DNA of 64,000 nucleotides from Vreelandella nigrificans. GTDB taxonomy: Bacteria > Pseudomonadota > Gammaproteobacteria > Pseudomonadales > Halomonadaceae. The position numbers were made by a program, and so were the translations under genes. Below are positions 15,395-25,100 of the stretch, one piece after another. Where the stretch lies: assembly GCF_002374315.1 (NCBI RefSeq), contig NZ_NWUX01000002.1, forward strand, positions 423,345-487,344. Direction: 5' to 3'. The stretch's first letter is position 1, and each line of letters starts with the position of its first letter. The notes under the pieces are model-generated. The model made no database searches. It was not told the origin of the DNA and was given only the letters and a program-made list of their open reading frames with translations.

Positions 15395-18300
15395 GTGGAT
15401 ACCAAACAGTACCTTGAAGCAGTGAACCAGCACTATAAATCTGGATATGCTTCCGAGCATACATACCGTGGCGACCTTGCTTCCCTTTTACAGGCACTGG
15501 CACCTGACATCAATGTCACTAACGAACCGTCAAATGCTACGGACTGCGGCAATCCGGACTATGTCCTGACGAGGAAAAAAATACCTATCGGTTTTATCGA
15601 AGCCAAAGACATTGGAAAAAATCTTGACTCCAAACATTATTATAATCAGTTCAAGAGGTACAGGGACGCTCTCGATAATCTAATTATCACGGATTACCTT
15701 AATTTTAGGTTTTATATTAGAGGTGAGCTTGTTAGGGAAATACGAATAGGTGAGGCCAAAGGAAAAGTTATTCGCGCATGCTCAGAAAATTTTTCAGAGT
15801 TCGAGAACTCCATCAAAGAGTTCTGTACCTATGTAACCCAAACCATAAAATCACCAAGAACTTTAGCAAAAATGATGGCAGCTAAAGCTAGGCTGCTTGA
15901 GAACATCCTAGAAAATGCGATCACATCAGATGAAGACAATGAGGAGAATACGGCACTCAAAAGCCAGTATGAAGTCTTCAAAAAAATATTGATCCATGAC
16001 CTCACGCCAAAAGGTTTTGCAGATATATACTCTCAAACTCTTGCTTACGGCATGTTTGCTGCTCGTCTGCACGACACTACGCTTGAATCATTTAGCCGTC
16101 AGGAAGCAGCTGAGCTGATACCCAAAAGTAACCCTTTTTTGCGTAAATTATTTTCGCATATTGCTGGTGTTGATATAGATGATCGTATCATCACAACAGT
16201 CGACAACCTTGCAAGTGTTTTTCGGGCAACTAACGTAGAACAGCTGCTTAAAAACTTCGGTAGCAGAACTCAAACCAATGACCCAATTATACATTTCTAT
16301 GAAACTTTCCTCGCTGAGTATGACCCAAATCTAAGAAAGGTTAGAGGCGTATGGTACACGCCAGCACCGGCTGTTAGCTTTATTGTTAAGGGTGTTGACC
16401 ATTTTCTTAAAACAAGATTTGGGTTGGGAGAGGGCCTGTCTGATACCGAAAAAACAACAGTAAAATTAAGGACAGATAAGCCTGATCGACGCACAAAGAG
16501 CGGCTATGTTGAGCTTGAAAAAGAGATTCATAAGGTTCAGATTCTCGATCCTGCAACTGGAACAGGAACCTTCTTAGCAGAGGTTGTTAAACACATATAC
16601 AACAAAAAGTTTAAGTCTATTCAAGGGGCCTGGAACGGCTATGTAGAGAATGAGTTAATCCCCAGAATGAATGGCTTTGAGCTTCTAATGGCATCTTATG
16701 CCATGGCACACCTCAAGCTTGATTTGTTGCTTTCAGAAACTGGGTATGTGCCATCAGGGAACAAGCGGTTCAATATATTTTTAACGAATTCTCTTGAAGA
16801 GTATCACCCTGACACTGGCACGCTTTTCTCGAGCTGGCTAAGCGCTGAAGCTAACGAGGCTAATAATATCAAGCGCGATACACCCGTTATGGTCGTTATA
16901 GGAAATCCACCGTATAGTGGTATTTCCCAAAATAATGGAAAGTGGATATCAAACTTGATAGAAAACTATAAATACGTAGATGGGAAGCACTTTGGCGAAA
17001 GGAAGCACTGGCTTAACGATGATTACGTAAAATTTATTCGGCTAGGTCAGTATCTTATAAATAAGAATGAAGAAGGTATACTTGCCTATATTAATAATCA
17101 CAGTTTTATCGACAACCCAACATTCAGAGGGATGCGTCAGTCCCTACTGAATGATTTTGATGAAATCTGGATTGTTGACCTTAATGGTGACACAAAGAAG
17201 GCCAAGCTCATCGCTGATGGAATTGATACAGACGAGAACGTCTTTGATATACAGCAAGGCGTGTCAATAAACTTTTTTATCAAGACATCGAAAAGTAAAT
17301 CAAAACACCAAGCGAAAGTCTACTACAGCTCTTACTGGGGCACCAGAGAAGAAAAATATAATCTGCTAGAAAATAATGCTATTAAAGATATTAATTTTGA
17401 GGAGGTTTATCCTAAGTCACCAAACTATTTCTTCTCCCCGAGAGACCACAAAGAAGAAAGTCAGTATGAAAATTTTCTATCCGTGAAAGAACTGTTTTCT
17501 ACCTGTACAATGGGCTTTGCATCAGCGCAAGACAGGCTTACTGTAGCATTTGACAAGAATGAACTATGGGATACAGTGCAGAGCTTTCATGACTTAGGTG
17601 AGGAAGATATAAAATCTAAGTACAAAATCAAAAAGGAGTCGCGCGACTGGAAAGTTGCAACAGCCAAAAAAGATATCATAGAACACTATGGTAAAGAATA
17701 CATTCAGAAGGTTTCTTATCGTCCTTTTGATACAAGGTTTACATACTACACGGGTACCTCTAGAGGCTTTTTCGCTAGTCCTCAGAGAAAGGTAATGTAT
17801 CACTTGGGGCGAGATGACAATTTAGCTTTCTGCACATGTAGAATGAACAGAGACCATAGTGCAACCTATTGGGTGGCTGGTGACATTATTAGCAAGAGTA
17901 TCATTTCGTCACTTGATAATGGTTATGTCTTCCCACTTTACCTATATCCAGACGAAGGGGGCGATATTGATGAAAAAAGAGTTCCAAATTTTAATAAAGA
18001 AGAAGTTAAAAAGATAACTGAAAAAATTGGGTTGCCCTTTTCTCCCGAAAACAATAAGGGGAATGATCAGTGGTGTCCGTTCGACCTTCTTGATTACATT
18101 TATGCGGTATTGCACTCTCGGAAATATCTCGAGACATACAAAGAATTTTTGAAGACAGACTTCCCGAGAGTTCCTTACCCAACGAGCAAAGATAAATTCT
18201 GGGAGGTTGCAGAGCTTGGTAAGGCATTGAGAGAGTGTCACCTAATGGTTAACAGCGGAGCGTGGGAGGTGTTTATAACTTTCCCTAAAAGTGGTAGTAA

Positions 18301-18580
18301 TATGGTGATAAATAAGATTACTAAGAAAGACTTTGAGGTAATAAATGAAGATAGTGAGTTAGGAAGAGTCTGGATTAATGATAGTCAGTGTTTTGATAAT
18401 ATTCCTATTCATCTATGGAATATGAGTGTCGGCGGCTACCAGCCAGCTCAAAAGTGGCTTAAGGATAGGTCGGGGAGAAAGTTAGGTTTCTCTGACATCA
18501 TGCATTATCAAAAGATTCTTTCTGGTCTAGAAATCACTCAAGGGTTAACTGATAAAATCGATCTAATCATAAATAAATAA
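15395..18580 (+). CDS. Single-chain type IIG/ISP-like restriction enzyme and DNA methyltransferase
   Basis: About 1061 residues from GTG 15395, where similarity to the family begins (TKQYLEAVNQHYKSG...EHTYRGDL); GTG 15326 is a longer alternative. Domains in order: a PD-(D/E)xK nuclease with Pro54-Asp55 and Glu69-Ala-Lys71, a helical linker, and an N6-adenine methyltransferase. The methyltransferase has the S-adenosylmethionine motif LDPATGTGTFL (about 384-394) and the catalytic NPPY (504-507). A C-terminal target-recognition region like that of LlaGI-type ISP enzymes follows (about 690-1040). Unlike true ISP enzymes there is no helicase domain between nuclease and methyltransferase, so it is closer to type IIG/IIL. 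It would methylate and cut DNA with one polypeptide, protecting against phage. The gene is markedly AT-rich, and no separate methyltransferase or specificity gene accompanies it. Confidence 0.88.
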   Translation: MDTKQYLEAVNQHYKSGYASEHTYRGDLASLLQALAPDINVTNEPSNATDCGNPDYVLTRKKIPIGFIEAKDIGKNLDSKHYYNQFKRYRDALDNLIITDYLNFRFYIRGELVREIRIGEAKGKVIRACSENFSEFENSIKEFCTYVTQTIKSPRTLAKMMAAKARLLENILENAITSDEDNEENTALKSQYEVFKKILIHDLTPKGFADIYSQTLAYGMFAARLHDTTLESFSRQEAAELIPKSNPFLRKLFSHIAGVDIDDRIITTVDNLASVFRATNVEQLLKNFGSRTQTNDPIIHFYETFLAEYDPNLRKVRGVWYTPAPAVSFIVKGVDHFLKTRFGLGEGLSDTEKTTVKLRTDKPDRRTKSGYVELEKEIHKVQILDPATGTGTFLAEVVKHIYNKKFKSIQGAWNGYVENELIPRMNGFELLMASYAMAHLKLDLLLSETGYVPSGNKRFNIFLTNSLEEYHPDTGTLFSSWLSAEANEANNIKRDTPVMVVIGNPPYSGISQNNGKWISNLIENYKYVDGKHFGERKHWLNDDYVKFIRLGQYLINKNEEGILAYINNHSFIDNPTFRGMRQSLLNDFDEIWIVDLNGDTKKAKLIADGIDTDENVFDIQQGVSINFFIKTSKSKSKHQAKVYYSSYWGTREEKYNLLENNAIKDINFEEVYPKSPNYFFSPRDHKEESQYENFLSVKELFSTCTMGFASAQDRLTVAFDKNELWDTVQSFHDLGEEDIKSKYKIKKESRDWKVATAKKDIIEHYGKEYIQKVSYRPFDTRFTYYTGTSRGFFASPQRKVMYHLGRDDNLAFCTCRMNRDHSATYWVAGDIISKSIISSLDNGYVFPLYLYPDEGGDIDEKRVPNFNKEEVKKITEKIGLPFSPENNKGNDQWCPFDLLDYIYAVLHSRKYLETYKEFLKTDFPRVPYPTSKDKFWEVAELGKALRECHLMVNSGAWEVFITFPKSGSNMVINKITKKDFEVINEDSELGRVWINDSQCFDNIPIHLWNMSVGGYQPAQKWLKDRSGRKLGFSDIMHYQKILSGLEITQGLTDKIDLIINK

Positions 18581-18588
18581 CGTTCTGG

Positions 18589-18608
18589 CCCAGCGGGAGC
18601 CCGCTGGG
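18589..18608 (+). terminator. Hairpin after restriction gene
   Basis: CCCAGCGGG (18589-18597) and CCCGCTGGG (18600-18608) form a perfect 9-bp GC-rich stem 8 bp after the stop codon, followed by AATAATATTTTA. The tail is AT-rich rather than a pure T-run. A terminator is likely. Confidence 0.6.
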
Positions 18609-19044
18609 AATAATATTTTACTATGATCAAGGAGGCGGGGATTAGCATACCCTGCCTGGAGGGGGCACATTCAAAGAATGCGGAGAAATATCCCGCCGAC
18701 CAAGTCAAGGGAAGTGCGAAAAAGTACATACACTATCAGGATTGACTTGATTTGTGGCCGCTTCATCCTCTGCAGCGGCCTTCCCAGTCTGGCGTTGTCC
18801 CTTAAGTTACCACCCGCTACAGCTTCGCGCCGGTCTCTTGGGGGAACGCGGTGCATCGATGCTGGCCAGCTGATTCCTGCAACCGCTGTGGTGCGCTATC
18901 CCCTGGCTCGATCAGGGCTGGAGACTCAGCTTTTAGTTTAAACTCTGTTCTAAAAACGGCCTTGAATGTCGATTATGGGCTTGAAGATAAACCAGTGTGG
19001 TTTATTCTTCACACTGAAGACGGAATTTAAGGCCGCTTTTTGAC
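18609..19044. other. Intergenic region before AbiE pair
   Basis: 436 bp. The first 300 bp hold nothing I recognise; an 87-residue frame at 18678-18941 is arginine/serine-rich without family resemblance and is not called. The last 90 bp carry nested inverted repeats that probably form the AbiEi operator and promoter. Confidence 0.5.
18952..19041. promoter_or_regulatory. Putative AbiEi operator, nested inverted repeats
   Basis: An inner repeat ATAAACCA-GTG-TGGTTTAT (18987-19005) lies inside an outer imperfect pair, AAAAACGGCCTTGAA (from 18952) and TTTAAGGCCGCTTTTT (19026-19041). AbiEi-type antitoxins bind inverted repeats in their own promoter and repress it. The position immediately before the AbiEi gene supports that reading; the exact bound sequence is inferred. 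Confidence 0.55.
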
Positions 19045-19821
19045 GTGAAAATAAACCAATTGCTGCACAAGATCCCCTATGGTGCCGTCGTGACGACCGC
19101 CTGGCTGGCGTCACACGGCATCACCTCGGATCAGGCGCGTAAGCTGGCCAGCAGTGGCTGGCTGCAGCGCGTGGGGCACGGCGCCTACTGCCAAGCAGGG
19201 GAGCCTCTTACGTGGGAGAGCGCTGTCTTCGCCCTGCAGACGAGCGACCACACGGGTTTACCACCGCTTTGGCCCGGTGGACAAACGGCCCTGGCACTGC
19301 ATGGCTTTGTCCACTATCTGCCCATGGGAGAGAGCACGACGCACCTGTATGGCAGGGAGGCCGCTCGGCTGCCCCGGTGGTTGAATGATGCCGAGTGGGT
19401 AGGGCGGATGGTGCTCCACTCTGAAAAGGGCCTACCAGCGCAGCTTCCCGGCAGCTTTACGGACTACGCGCCGGGTGGCAGGGCCTTCAGCTTGCAGGTA
19501 TCGACCCCAGAGCGAGCCGTCCTGGAATGGATCGCTGTTACGTCGAATGAGTTGCTGTTCAGCAGTGAGCTGGTCGACACCTTCGGCGGACTCAATACGC
19601 TGCGTCCGCGTCGGCTGCAGACCTTGCTGGAGGGGTGCCGTTCGGTGAGAACCAAGAGGGCCTTCCTGATACTGGCTCGCCACGCCGGGCATGCCTGGTA
19701 CGGTCGCCTGGAACCACGTCGACTGGATCTCGGCAAAGGCAAGCGGCAGCTCTGTCAAGGCGGCAAGCTGGACAGGGAATATCAAGTGACGGTGCCGGAG
19801 GCGTTCCTGCATGCCGATTGA
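19045..19821 (+). CDS. abiEi: AbiEi-type antitoxin and transcriptional repressor
   Basis: 258 residues from GTG 19045. The N-terminal winged helix (about 1-60: GAVVTTAWLASHGITSDQARKLASSGWL) and a GHGAYC turn match the AbiEi_3-type antitoxin. The C-terminal domain, about 90-250, is typical of type IV AbiE antitoxins. AbiEi neutralises AbiEii without binding it stably and represses the operon. The stop overlaps the toxin start by 11 bp, indicating coupled translation. The gene is more GC-rich than the restriction gene before it, so it came as a separate module. Confidence 0.88.
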   Translation: MKINQLLHKIPYGAVVTTAWLASHGITSDQARKLASSGWLQRVGHGAYCQAGEPLTWESAVFALQTSDHTGLPPLWPGGQTALALHGFVHYLPMGESTTHLYGREAARLPRWLNDAEWVGRMVLHSEKGLPAQLPGSFTDYAPGGRAFSLQVSTPERAVLEWIAVTSNELLFSSELVDTFGGLNTLRPRRLQTLLEGCRSVRTKRAFLILARHAGHAWYGRLEPRRLDLGKGKRQLCQGGKLDREYQVTVPEAFLHAD

Positions 19822-20737
19822 AGCTCGCTACCACGAACAGGTCAGGCTGCTGGTCTCGCTGCTGCCATTCCTCAATGACGAGCCGTGCTTCGCCCTCAAG
19901 GGTGGCACGGCCATCAACCTCTTCGTGCAGCCATTACCCCGTCTATCGGTCGACATCGACCTGGCCTACTTGCCGCTGGAGCCCCGTGACGAGGCCCTGC
20001 GACACTGTCGAGAGGCGCTGCAGCGACTGGAAGAGACCTTCAGCGCCCGACTGCCAGGTGTGCGGGCCGAGCTTCAGGATAATCGCCGAGACGAGCTGAG
20101 GATCCTGGTGCGCCGAGGTCGCAGCCAGGTGAAGGTAGAGGTATCGCCGGTGCTGCGTGGCACTCTACATCCGCCTCAAGAGCGCGATGTCGTTGAAGTC
20201 GTGGAAGACAATTACGGCTTTGCGGCGGTGCAGGTGGTGTCACTGCCGGACCTGTATGGCGGCAAGATCTGCGCCGCGCTGGATCGCCAGCACCCCCGGG
20301 ACCTTTTCGATGTGAAGCTGCTGCTGAACCAGGGCAGCCTGGATCGAAGCGTATTCGAAGGCTTTCTGGTCTATCTGCTGGGGCACCCCAGGCCCTTGAA
20401 CGAAGTGATCAACCCACGGCTGAAACCGTTGGACGACGTCTACCGACAGGAGTTTGTCGGGATGGCCAGGGTTGACCTTCCATTGCAGGAACTGGAGGAC
20501 GTCCGGCACGAACTTCTGACGCGGCTAGGCGAGCTGATGACGGACGAAGATGTTCGATTCCTTCTGTCTTTCAAGCAGGGGGCGCCTGACTGGGTATTGT
20601 TTCCGTTGTCGGGTGTAGATCGGCTTCCAGCCGTGCGCTGGAAGCTCGCCAACATCCAGAAGATGAAGTCCGACAAGCACCGTCAGTCTCTGGAGCTGTT
20701 GGAACAGGTTTTGGGCCGGCTGCAAATAGGCGCTTAG
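19811..20737 (+). CDS. abiEii: AbiEii-type nucleotidyltransferase toxin
   Basis: 308 residues. The nucleotidyltransferase signature is complete: KGGTAINLF (residues 30-38) and SVDIDL with Asp48 and Asp50. The AbiEii motif GGKICAALDRQHPRDLFDVKLLL (about residues 150-173, shown in part) carries the conserved Lys and Asp residues. Family members transfer nucleotides, for example onto tRNA 3' ends, arresting growth. The pair stabilises mobile elements or aborts phage infection. All catalytic residues are present, so the toxin is probably active. Confidence 0.9.
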   Translation: MPIEARYHEQVRLLVSLLPFLNDEPCFALKGGTAINLFVQPLPRLSVDIDLAYLPLEPRDEALRHCREALQRLEETFSARLPGVRAELQDNRRDELRILVRRGRSQVKVEVSPVLRGTLHPPQERDVVEVVEDNYGFAAVQVVSLPDLYGGKICAALDRQHPRDLFDVKLLLNQGSLDRSVFEGFLVYLLGHPRPLNEVINPRLKPLDDVYRQEFVGMARVDLPLQELEDVRHELLTRLGELMTDEDVRFLLSFKQGAPDWVLFPLSGVDRLPAVRWKLANIQKMKSDKHRQSLELLEQVLGRLQIGA

Positions 20738-20821
20738 CGACGAGCACCAACGTCTGCTTCGATAGCCTCAATGTGTTAGAAGACAAATTCAAGGTAAAAC
20801 TGCTTTCGGTAACAATGCCTT

Positions 20822-21715
20822 ATGAAATCCAGAATTAGCCCAAACGGGGTGCATCTTTTCGATCGACATTCAGGTCTGAATATCCTGCTAGACGAGTTGT
20901 GCCCGGAAGAGGCGGTTTGGTCGATGTCCCCCCGCCAGGTATCCATTGCACTCACCAATGTTTGCGACCTTCACTGCGCGTACTGCTACGCGCCGAAGCA
21001 CAAAGCGTCGCTGCATACTGACCAAGTGCTCGGCTGGTTGAAAGAACTGGATGCTGAGGGGTGCCTAGGCATCGGATTTGGTGGCGGCGAACCCACGCTG
21101 CATCCTGACTTCGTCGACATATGCAAACGAGCTGCTGGAGAGACTCAGCTCGCGGTCACATTCACGACTCATGGTCATCGCCTGACGCCACGGTTGGTCG
21201 AGCGCCTCAAAGGCTCGATCCATTTCACACGTATTAGCGTTGACGGGTTAGGTCGCACCTATGAAGAACAGCGCGGGAAGCAGTTTGCCAGCCTGCTCCG
21301 AGGCATTGAATCGATTGCGACCTTGTCGCCCTTTGGGATCAACGTTGTGGTAAACAAGCGCACAGTTTCTGAACTTGACGCGATAAGCGAGCTCGCGCAA
21401 AAGGTTGGAGCTAGTGAATTGCTGTTGCTTCCTCAGCAAGCAACCACCACGGTAGCAAGCATGGATGGAGTGGTCGGCCGAGCTCTTCAGGATTGGGTCT
21501 CTAGCTACAGAGGCAAGGTTCGCCTTGCGGTCAGTGAGGTGGGAGCGTCAGGACTGCCTACGTGCGATCCACTTCCCGATGAGCGAGGCCTTCAGTCCTA
21601 TGCGCATATAGACGCGTCCGGAGTGCTTCGCGAGAGTTCATTCTCGCCCGACGGCGCGAAGATTGGAGATGTCGGCGTTCTGTGGGCGCTTAAGCAACTC
21701 AGAAATACCGTCTAG
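20822..21715 (+). CDS. Radical SAM enzyme in candidate defence operon
   Basis: 297 residues. The iron-sulfur cluster motif C48-DLH-C52-AY-C55 (CxxxCxxC) follows a beta strand, and GGGEP (87-91) is the S-adenosylmethionine-binding motif. Together these define a radical SAM core that generates a 5'-deoxyadenosyl radical. No extra C-terminal cysteine cluster of the SPASM type is evident; only a lone cysteine pair-like CDPLPDE segment occurs near residue 250. It does not look like prokaryotic viperin, QueE or MoaA beyond the core fold, so the substrate is unknown. The next two genes follow at 20 and 15 bp, so it should be cotranscribed with them; peptide or protein modification of its small neighbour is one possibility. 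The start ATG 20822 has a weak ribosome-binding site. Confidence 0.82.
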   Translation: MKSRISPNGVHLFDRHSGLNILLDELCPEEAVWSMSPRQVSIALTNVCDLHCAYCYAPKHKASLHTDQVLGWLKELDAEGCLGIGFGGGEPTLHPDFVDICKRAAGETQLAVTFTTHGHRLTPRLVERLKGSIHFTRISVDGLGRTYEEQRGKQFASLLRGIESIATLSPFGINVVVNKRTVSELDAISELAQKVGASELLLLPQQATTTVASMDGVVGRALQDWVSSYRGKVRLAVSEVGASGLPTCDPLPDERGLQSYAHIDASGVLRESSFSPDGAKIGDVGVLWALKQLRNTV

Positions 21716-21735
21716 ATCAAACGAGAGGTTCAATC

Positions 21736-22143
21736 ATGAAGATTTGGAACGGATATGGCTCTGAGCACTCGATGAATCTGGTTCTCATCGGGAGGTTCAA
21801 GCGAGCGCAAGACGCAGAGAATATTGAAAAGAATATCGACAGGCTTAGCGGTCAGGCCTCCAAAGATGACAGCCACTCCATCCCATTTGCTGAGCCAGAG
21901 GATCACAGGTTTTCAGATGACATGCTCTCGTTACTTCGAGACCTGAAACTCTACACCTTAGGGCCTGCAGACCTTGGACAGCTAGTATCTGACTATCGCC
22001 TCGAGCGTGAAGACAGTCTAATTACTGTAACGACTGACGAGGCTGACGTATCCGCGTTCGTGAAGCTCTTCATTGAGGCAGGGGCGAAGGTCGAAGTTTT
22101 CTCGGCGCACGACTACCCTTCCGACTCAGACGACGCCAGTTGA
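21736..22143 (+). CDS. Small DUF6375-like protein
   Basis: 135 residues with a good GAGAGG ribosome-binding site. The start MKIWNGYGSEHSMNLVLIGRF is the distinctive feature, shortened here to its core WNGYGSEHS; as far as I recall this marks the DUF6375 family, whose function is not known. The middle is acidic and charged. The C-terminal part alternates beta strand and helix (LITVTTDEADVSAFVKLF...AKVEVFSA), like a small ferredoxin-like fold. Placed between a radical SAM enzyme and a nuclease-STAND protein, it could be a substrate of the former, a regulator of the latter, or an independent sensor. Confidence 0.7.
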   Translation: MKIWNGYGSEHSMNLVLIGRFKRAQDAENIEKNIDRLSGQASKDDSHSIPFAEPEDHRFSDDMLSLLRDLKLYTLGPADLGQLVSDYRLEREDSLITVTTDEADVSAFVKLFIEAGAKVEVFSAHDYPSDSDDAS

Positions 22144-22158
22144 CAGGGGAAAACGCCG

Positions 22159-25100
22159 ATGCCTGAAGCAAACTGGGACGTATTCAGAGAGTTACCCGGA
22201 GCAGCGGATGAGAACTTTGAGAAGCTTTGCCGCTCATTGGTGCGCCGACATTATGGGCGCTTCGGTCGCTTCAAGCAACTCGCAAACCAGCCTGGTGTGG
22301 AGTTTCACCTTGAGCTGACCGAGTCTTGTGATCTCGGAGCGCCGCCACGCTGGATTGGCTGGCAATGCAAATGGTATGAGCTGGCGAACGGAGAAAAGCT
22401 GGGGGCCACTCGCCGTAGCAAGATCATTGAGGGCATGGAGAAGACTCGCAGGCACGTCTCAGGTGTGACCGATTGGAAGCTGTGGACACACCACACGCTG
22501 ACAAAGGGGGATCAAGACTGGTTCTTCGAGCTTGAAAAAAGCGATTTCCCCGAGTTGAAGCTGGAGCTGCTGACAGCAACCGACATCGAAGACCTCTTGG
22601 TTGGGCCAGGAGCGCTACTTCGAGAAACCTACTTCGGTGAGCTGGTTCTAACGCCTGCACTGCTTGCTGAGCAGCACAGGCTCGCTGCGGCTCCATTCAA
22701 CCGCCGATACCAGCCGGAAGTTCATGTGGTCGTTGGGGCAGAGGAGAAGATTCTCAGGCATCTGGGTGGCCAAAGCGCATGGGGCTCACTGGAGAAGCTC
22801 TCAAGTGACCTCAAGACAAATTGCACGGCCATTGCTTCGCTCACGGGGCAACTCAAAACTGAACTCAAGGCCGAAGTCGACTCGCTCCTGGCTCGAGCTA
22901 CCGGATTGGCTGATCTGCTCGATAGCCTGCATGCTGCGCTCGGCACGGGCGACTTCGACGCTATACAGCAAATACTGGCAGCGAATCTGTTGCAGCCGGC
23001 GCGCTACGACAGGCTGCTCTCGAAGCTGCGTGGGGCGCGTTCAGGCGGAGCACCGTTAACCGCGAATCTGGTCGCGGACATCCACGCAGTTTCGTCGGCG
23101 CTGCGCAGGCTGGAGCGGTCGGTCGGCGTTCGAACCGTGGCTGTGCTGGCAGCTGCAGGCGAAGGAAAATCCGAGCTTGCCGTCAAGGTGACACAACCGG
23201 ACGGGGACCTCCCCGGTGGTGTCTTGCTGCTGGGAAAAAATCTTCATGCAGGCCAAGGGCTTGACGATCTTGTGTCTGCTTTCAAGATTTCTGGTAGGTC
23301 GGCGGAGAGCTTCAACCGGCTGGTTGAGGCTGTAGATGCGGCGGGGCAGCGCGCGGGCAAGCGCCTCCCTATTGTTATTGACGGCCTGAATGAGGCAGAA
23401 GACCCGAGAAACTGGAAGGATGAGCTCGCGCGAGCGGAAGAGCTACTGAAGGACTTTCCGTACGTCTTGCTGGTTGTCACTCTACGCAATAAGTTCGCGC
23501 AAATGTGCCTGCCGGGGGAATTTCCTCAACTTGAGCACAACGGGTTCCAGGAAGACCCACAGACGGCCATCGACAAGTACCTAGAGTACTACAAGATCGA
23601 CGCCACCGACGCGGATCTGCCAATCGAGTTCTTGCAACACCCATTGACGCTGAGAATCTTCTGCGAGGTGGCGAACCCTCGTCGCCAGAACCTTGTCGGG
23701 GTAGAGGCACTGCCCAGTTCTCTTGCAAGCCTGTTCGAAGAGCACTTTAACAGGGTTGCCGCACGAGTCGCTGAGCTTTCATCGACGGCGCATCGCATTT
23801 ATCAGGATGAAGTGCAAGATGCTCTGCTGACGATCGCGAGACTCCTCTGGGAGAGCAACGCGAGAAGCGTGGAGTTCAACGCTGCTCGGAGGGCAGTCCG
23901 AGACATGGGCTGGGATGCCAGTGTCATTCGTGCGCTGGAATCCGAAGGTGTTCTCGTTCGAACAACTTCTGAAGAAGGCGGCCAAGGAATAGCGTTTTCA
24001 TACGATCTGATGGCCGGTCATATGATGGCGAGCCATCTGCTTGATAAGCCGGCCTTGGCGCAGTGGCTGCAAAGCGATGAAGGACGCGCACAGTTCCAAT
24101 TCCGTGAGCCTGGATCGCATACCTTCGCATTTGACGTGTTCCGGGCTTTGGTTGGCCTGTATCCGCAACGCCTTGGCAGGCATCAGCTTTGGCAAGACTT
24201 GTCGGACGAGAATCTCGTCATGAACGCTCTATTGTTGACAGCGCAATCAGATCCAAGGCACATCGGGAGGGATACGGTAGAACGGTTCGCGCACGCAATG
24301 CAAAAGTCGAAACGGTTCGCACAGATTGCCTTCACGAGACTTCGCGCCACCAGGGCAGCGCGGGCGCACCCGTTTGACATGGACTTCTTACACGGTGTGC
24401 TCTTGTCTATGCCCAATACGCAACGCGATCTATTCTGGACTGAGTGGGTTCGCGAGAGGTCTGAGGAAGTCGAAGACGATTTCAAATTCCTGGCGTCCAG
24501 ATGGAAATCGGGTGATCTAGACGAGCGAGAGATTCGGCGGGCACGCTGGGTGATGTGGACGCTGACATCAACGTCCAGAAGTCTGCGCGACGTGGCTACC
24601 AAGACTCTGTACGAATTCGCCTCCAAGAGACCCTCGGAGTTTTTCCGGCTGGCAGTAGAGGCTATTGCCGTTTCAGACCCATACGTCCCCGAACGAATGT
24701 TCGCGGCGGCTTACGGTGCAGTGCTGACCACCTGGTCAGATGTCAATGCTGTGGAGATGCGTGAGGCATTGCCTAGATTTGCTCGTGAGATTTATCAAGC
24801 GATGTTCGCGCCAGGCGCGACGTATCCTACTTGGCATGCCCTGTATCAGCAGTATTGTCTGGGGATCATTGTCATCGCGAGGATGGTTGATCGGGCTTGC
24901 TTGTCTGAGGACGACGCAGCTTACCTCCTTCCACCGTTTAGCCATATGCCCAGTCCGTTTGAGAACATGCCGCAGTATGACCCGGCGGTAATCGAACGTG
25001 CGAAGAGTGCGGCGATTCGGATGGACTTCGGCAATTATACGATAGGAAGACTGATTCCAGGTCGGCGGAATTACGACAACAGTAACCCAGACTACCAGCG

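Noticed and set aside
18678..18941. 87-residue open frame between the restriction gene and AbiE
   Set aside because: Composition is arginine/serine-rich with no domain, no ribosome-binding site and no similarity that I recognise.
20822..21715. Prokaryotic viperin (pVip)
   Set aside because: It shares only the radical SAM core; the sequence around the cluster (CDLHCAYCYAPKH) and the rest of the protein do not look viperin-like, and no nucleotide kinase gene is adjacent.
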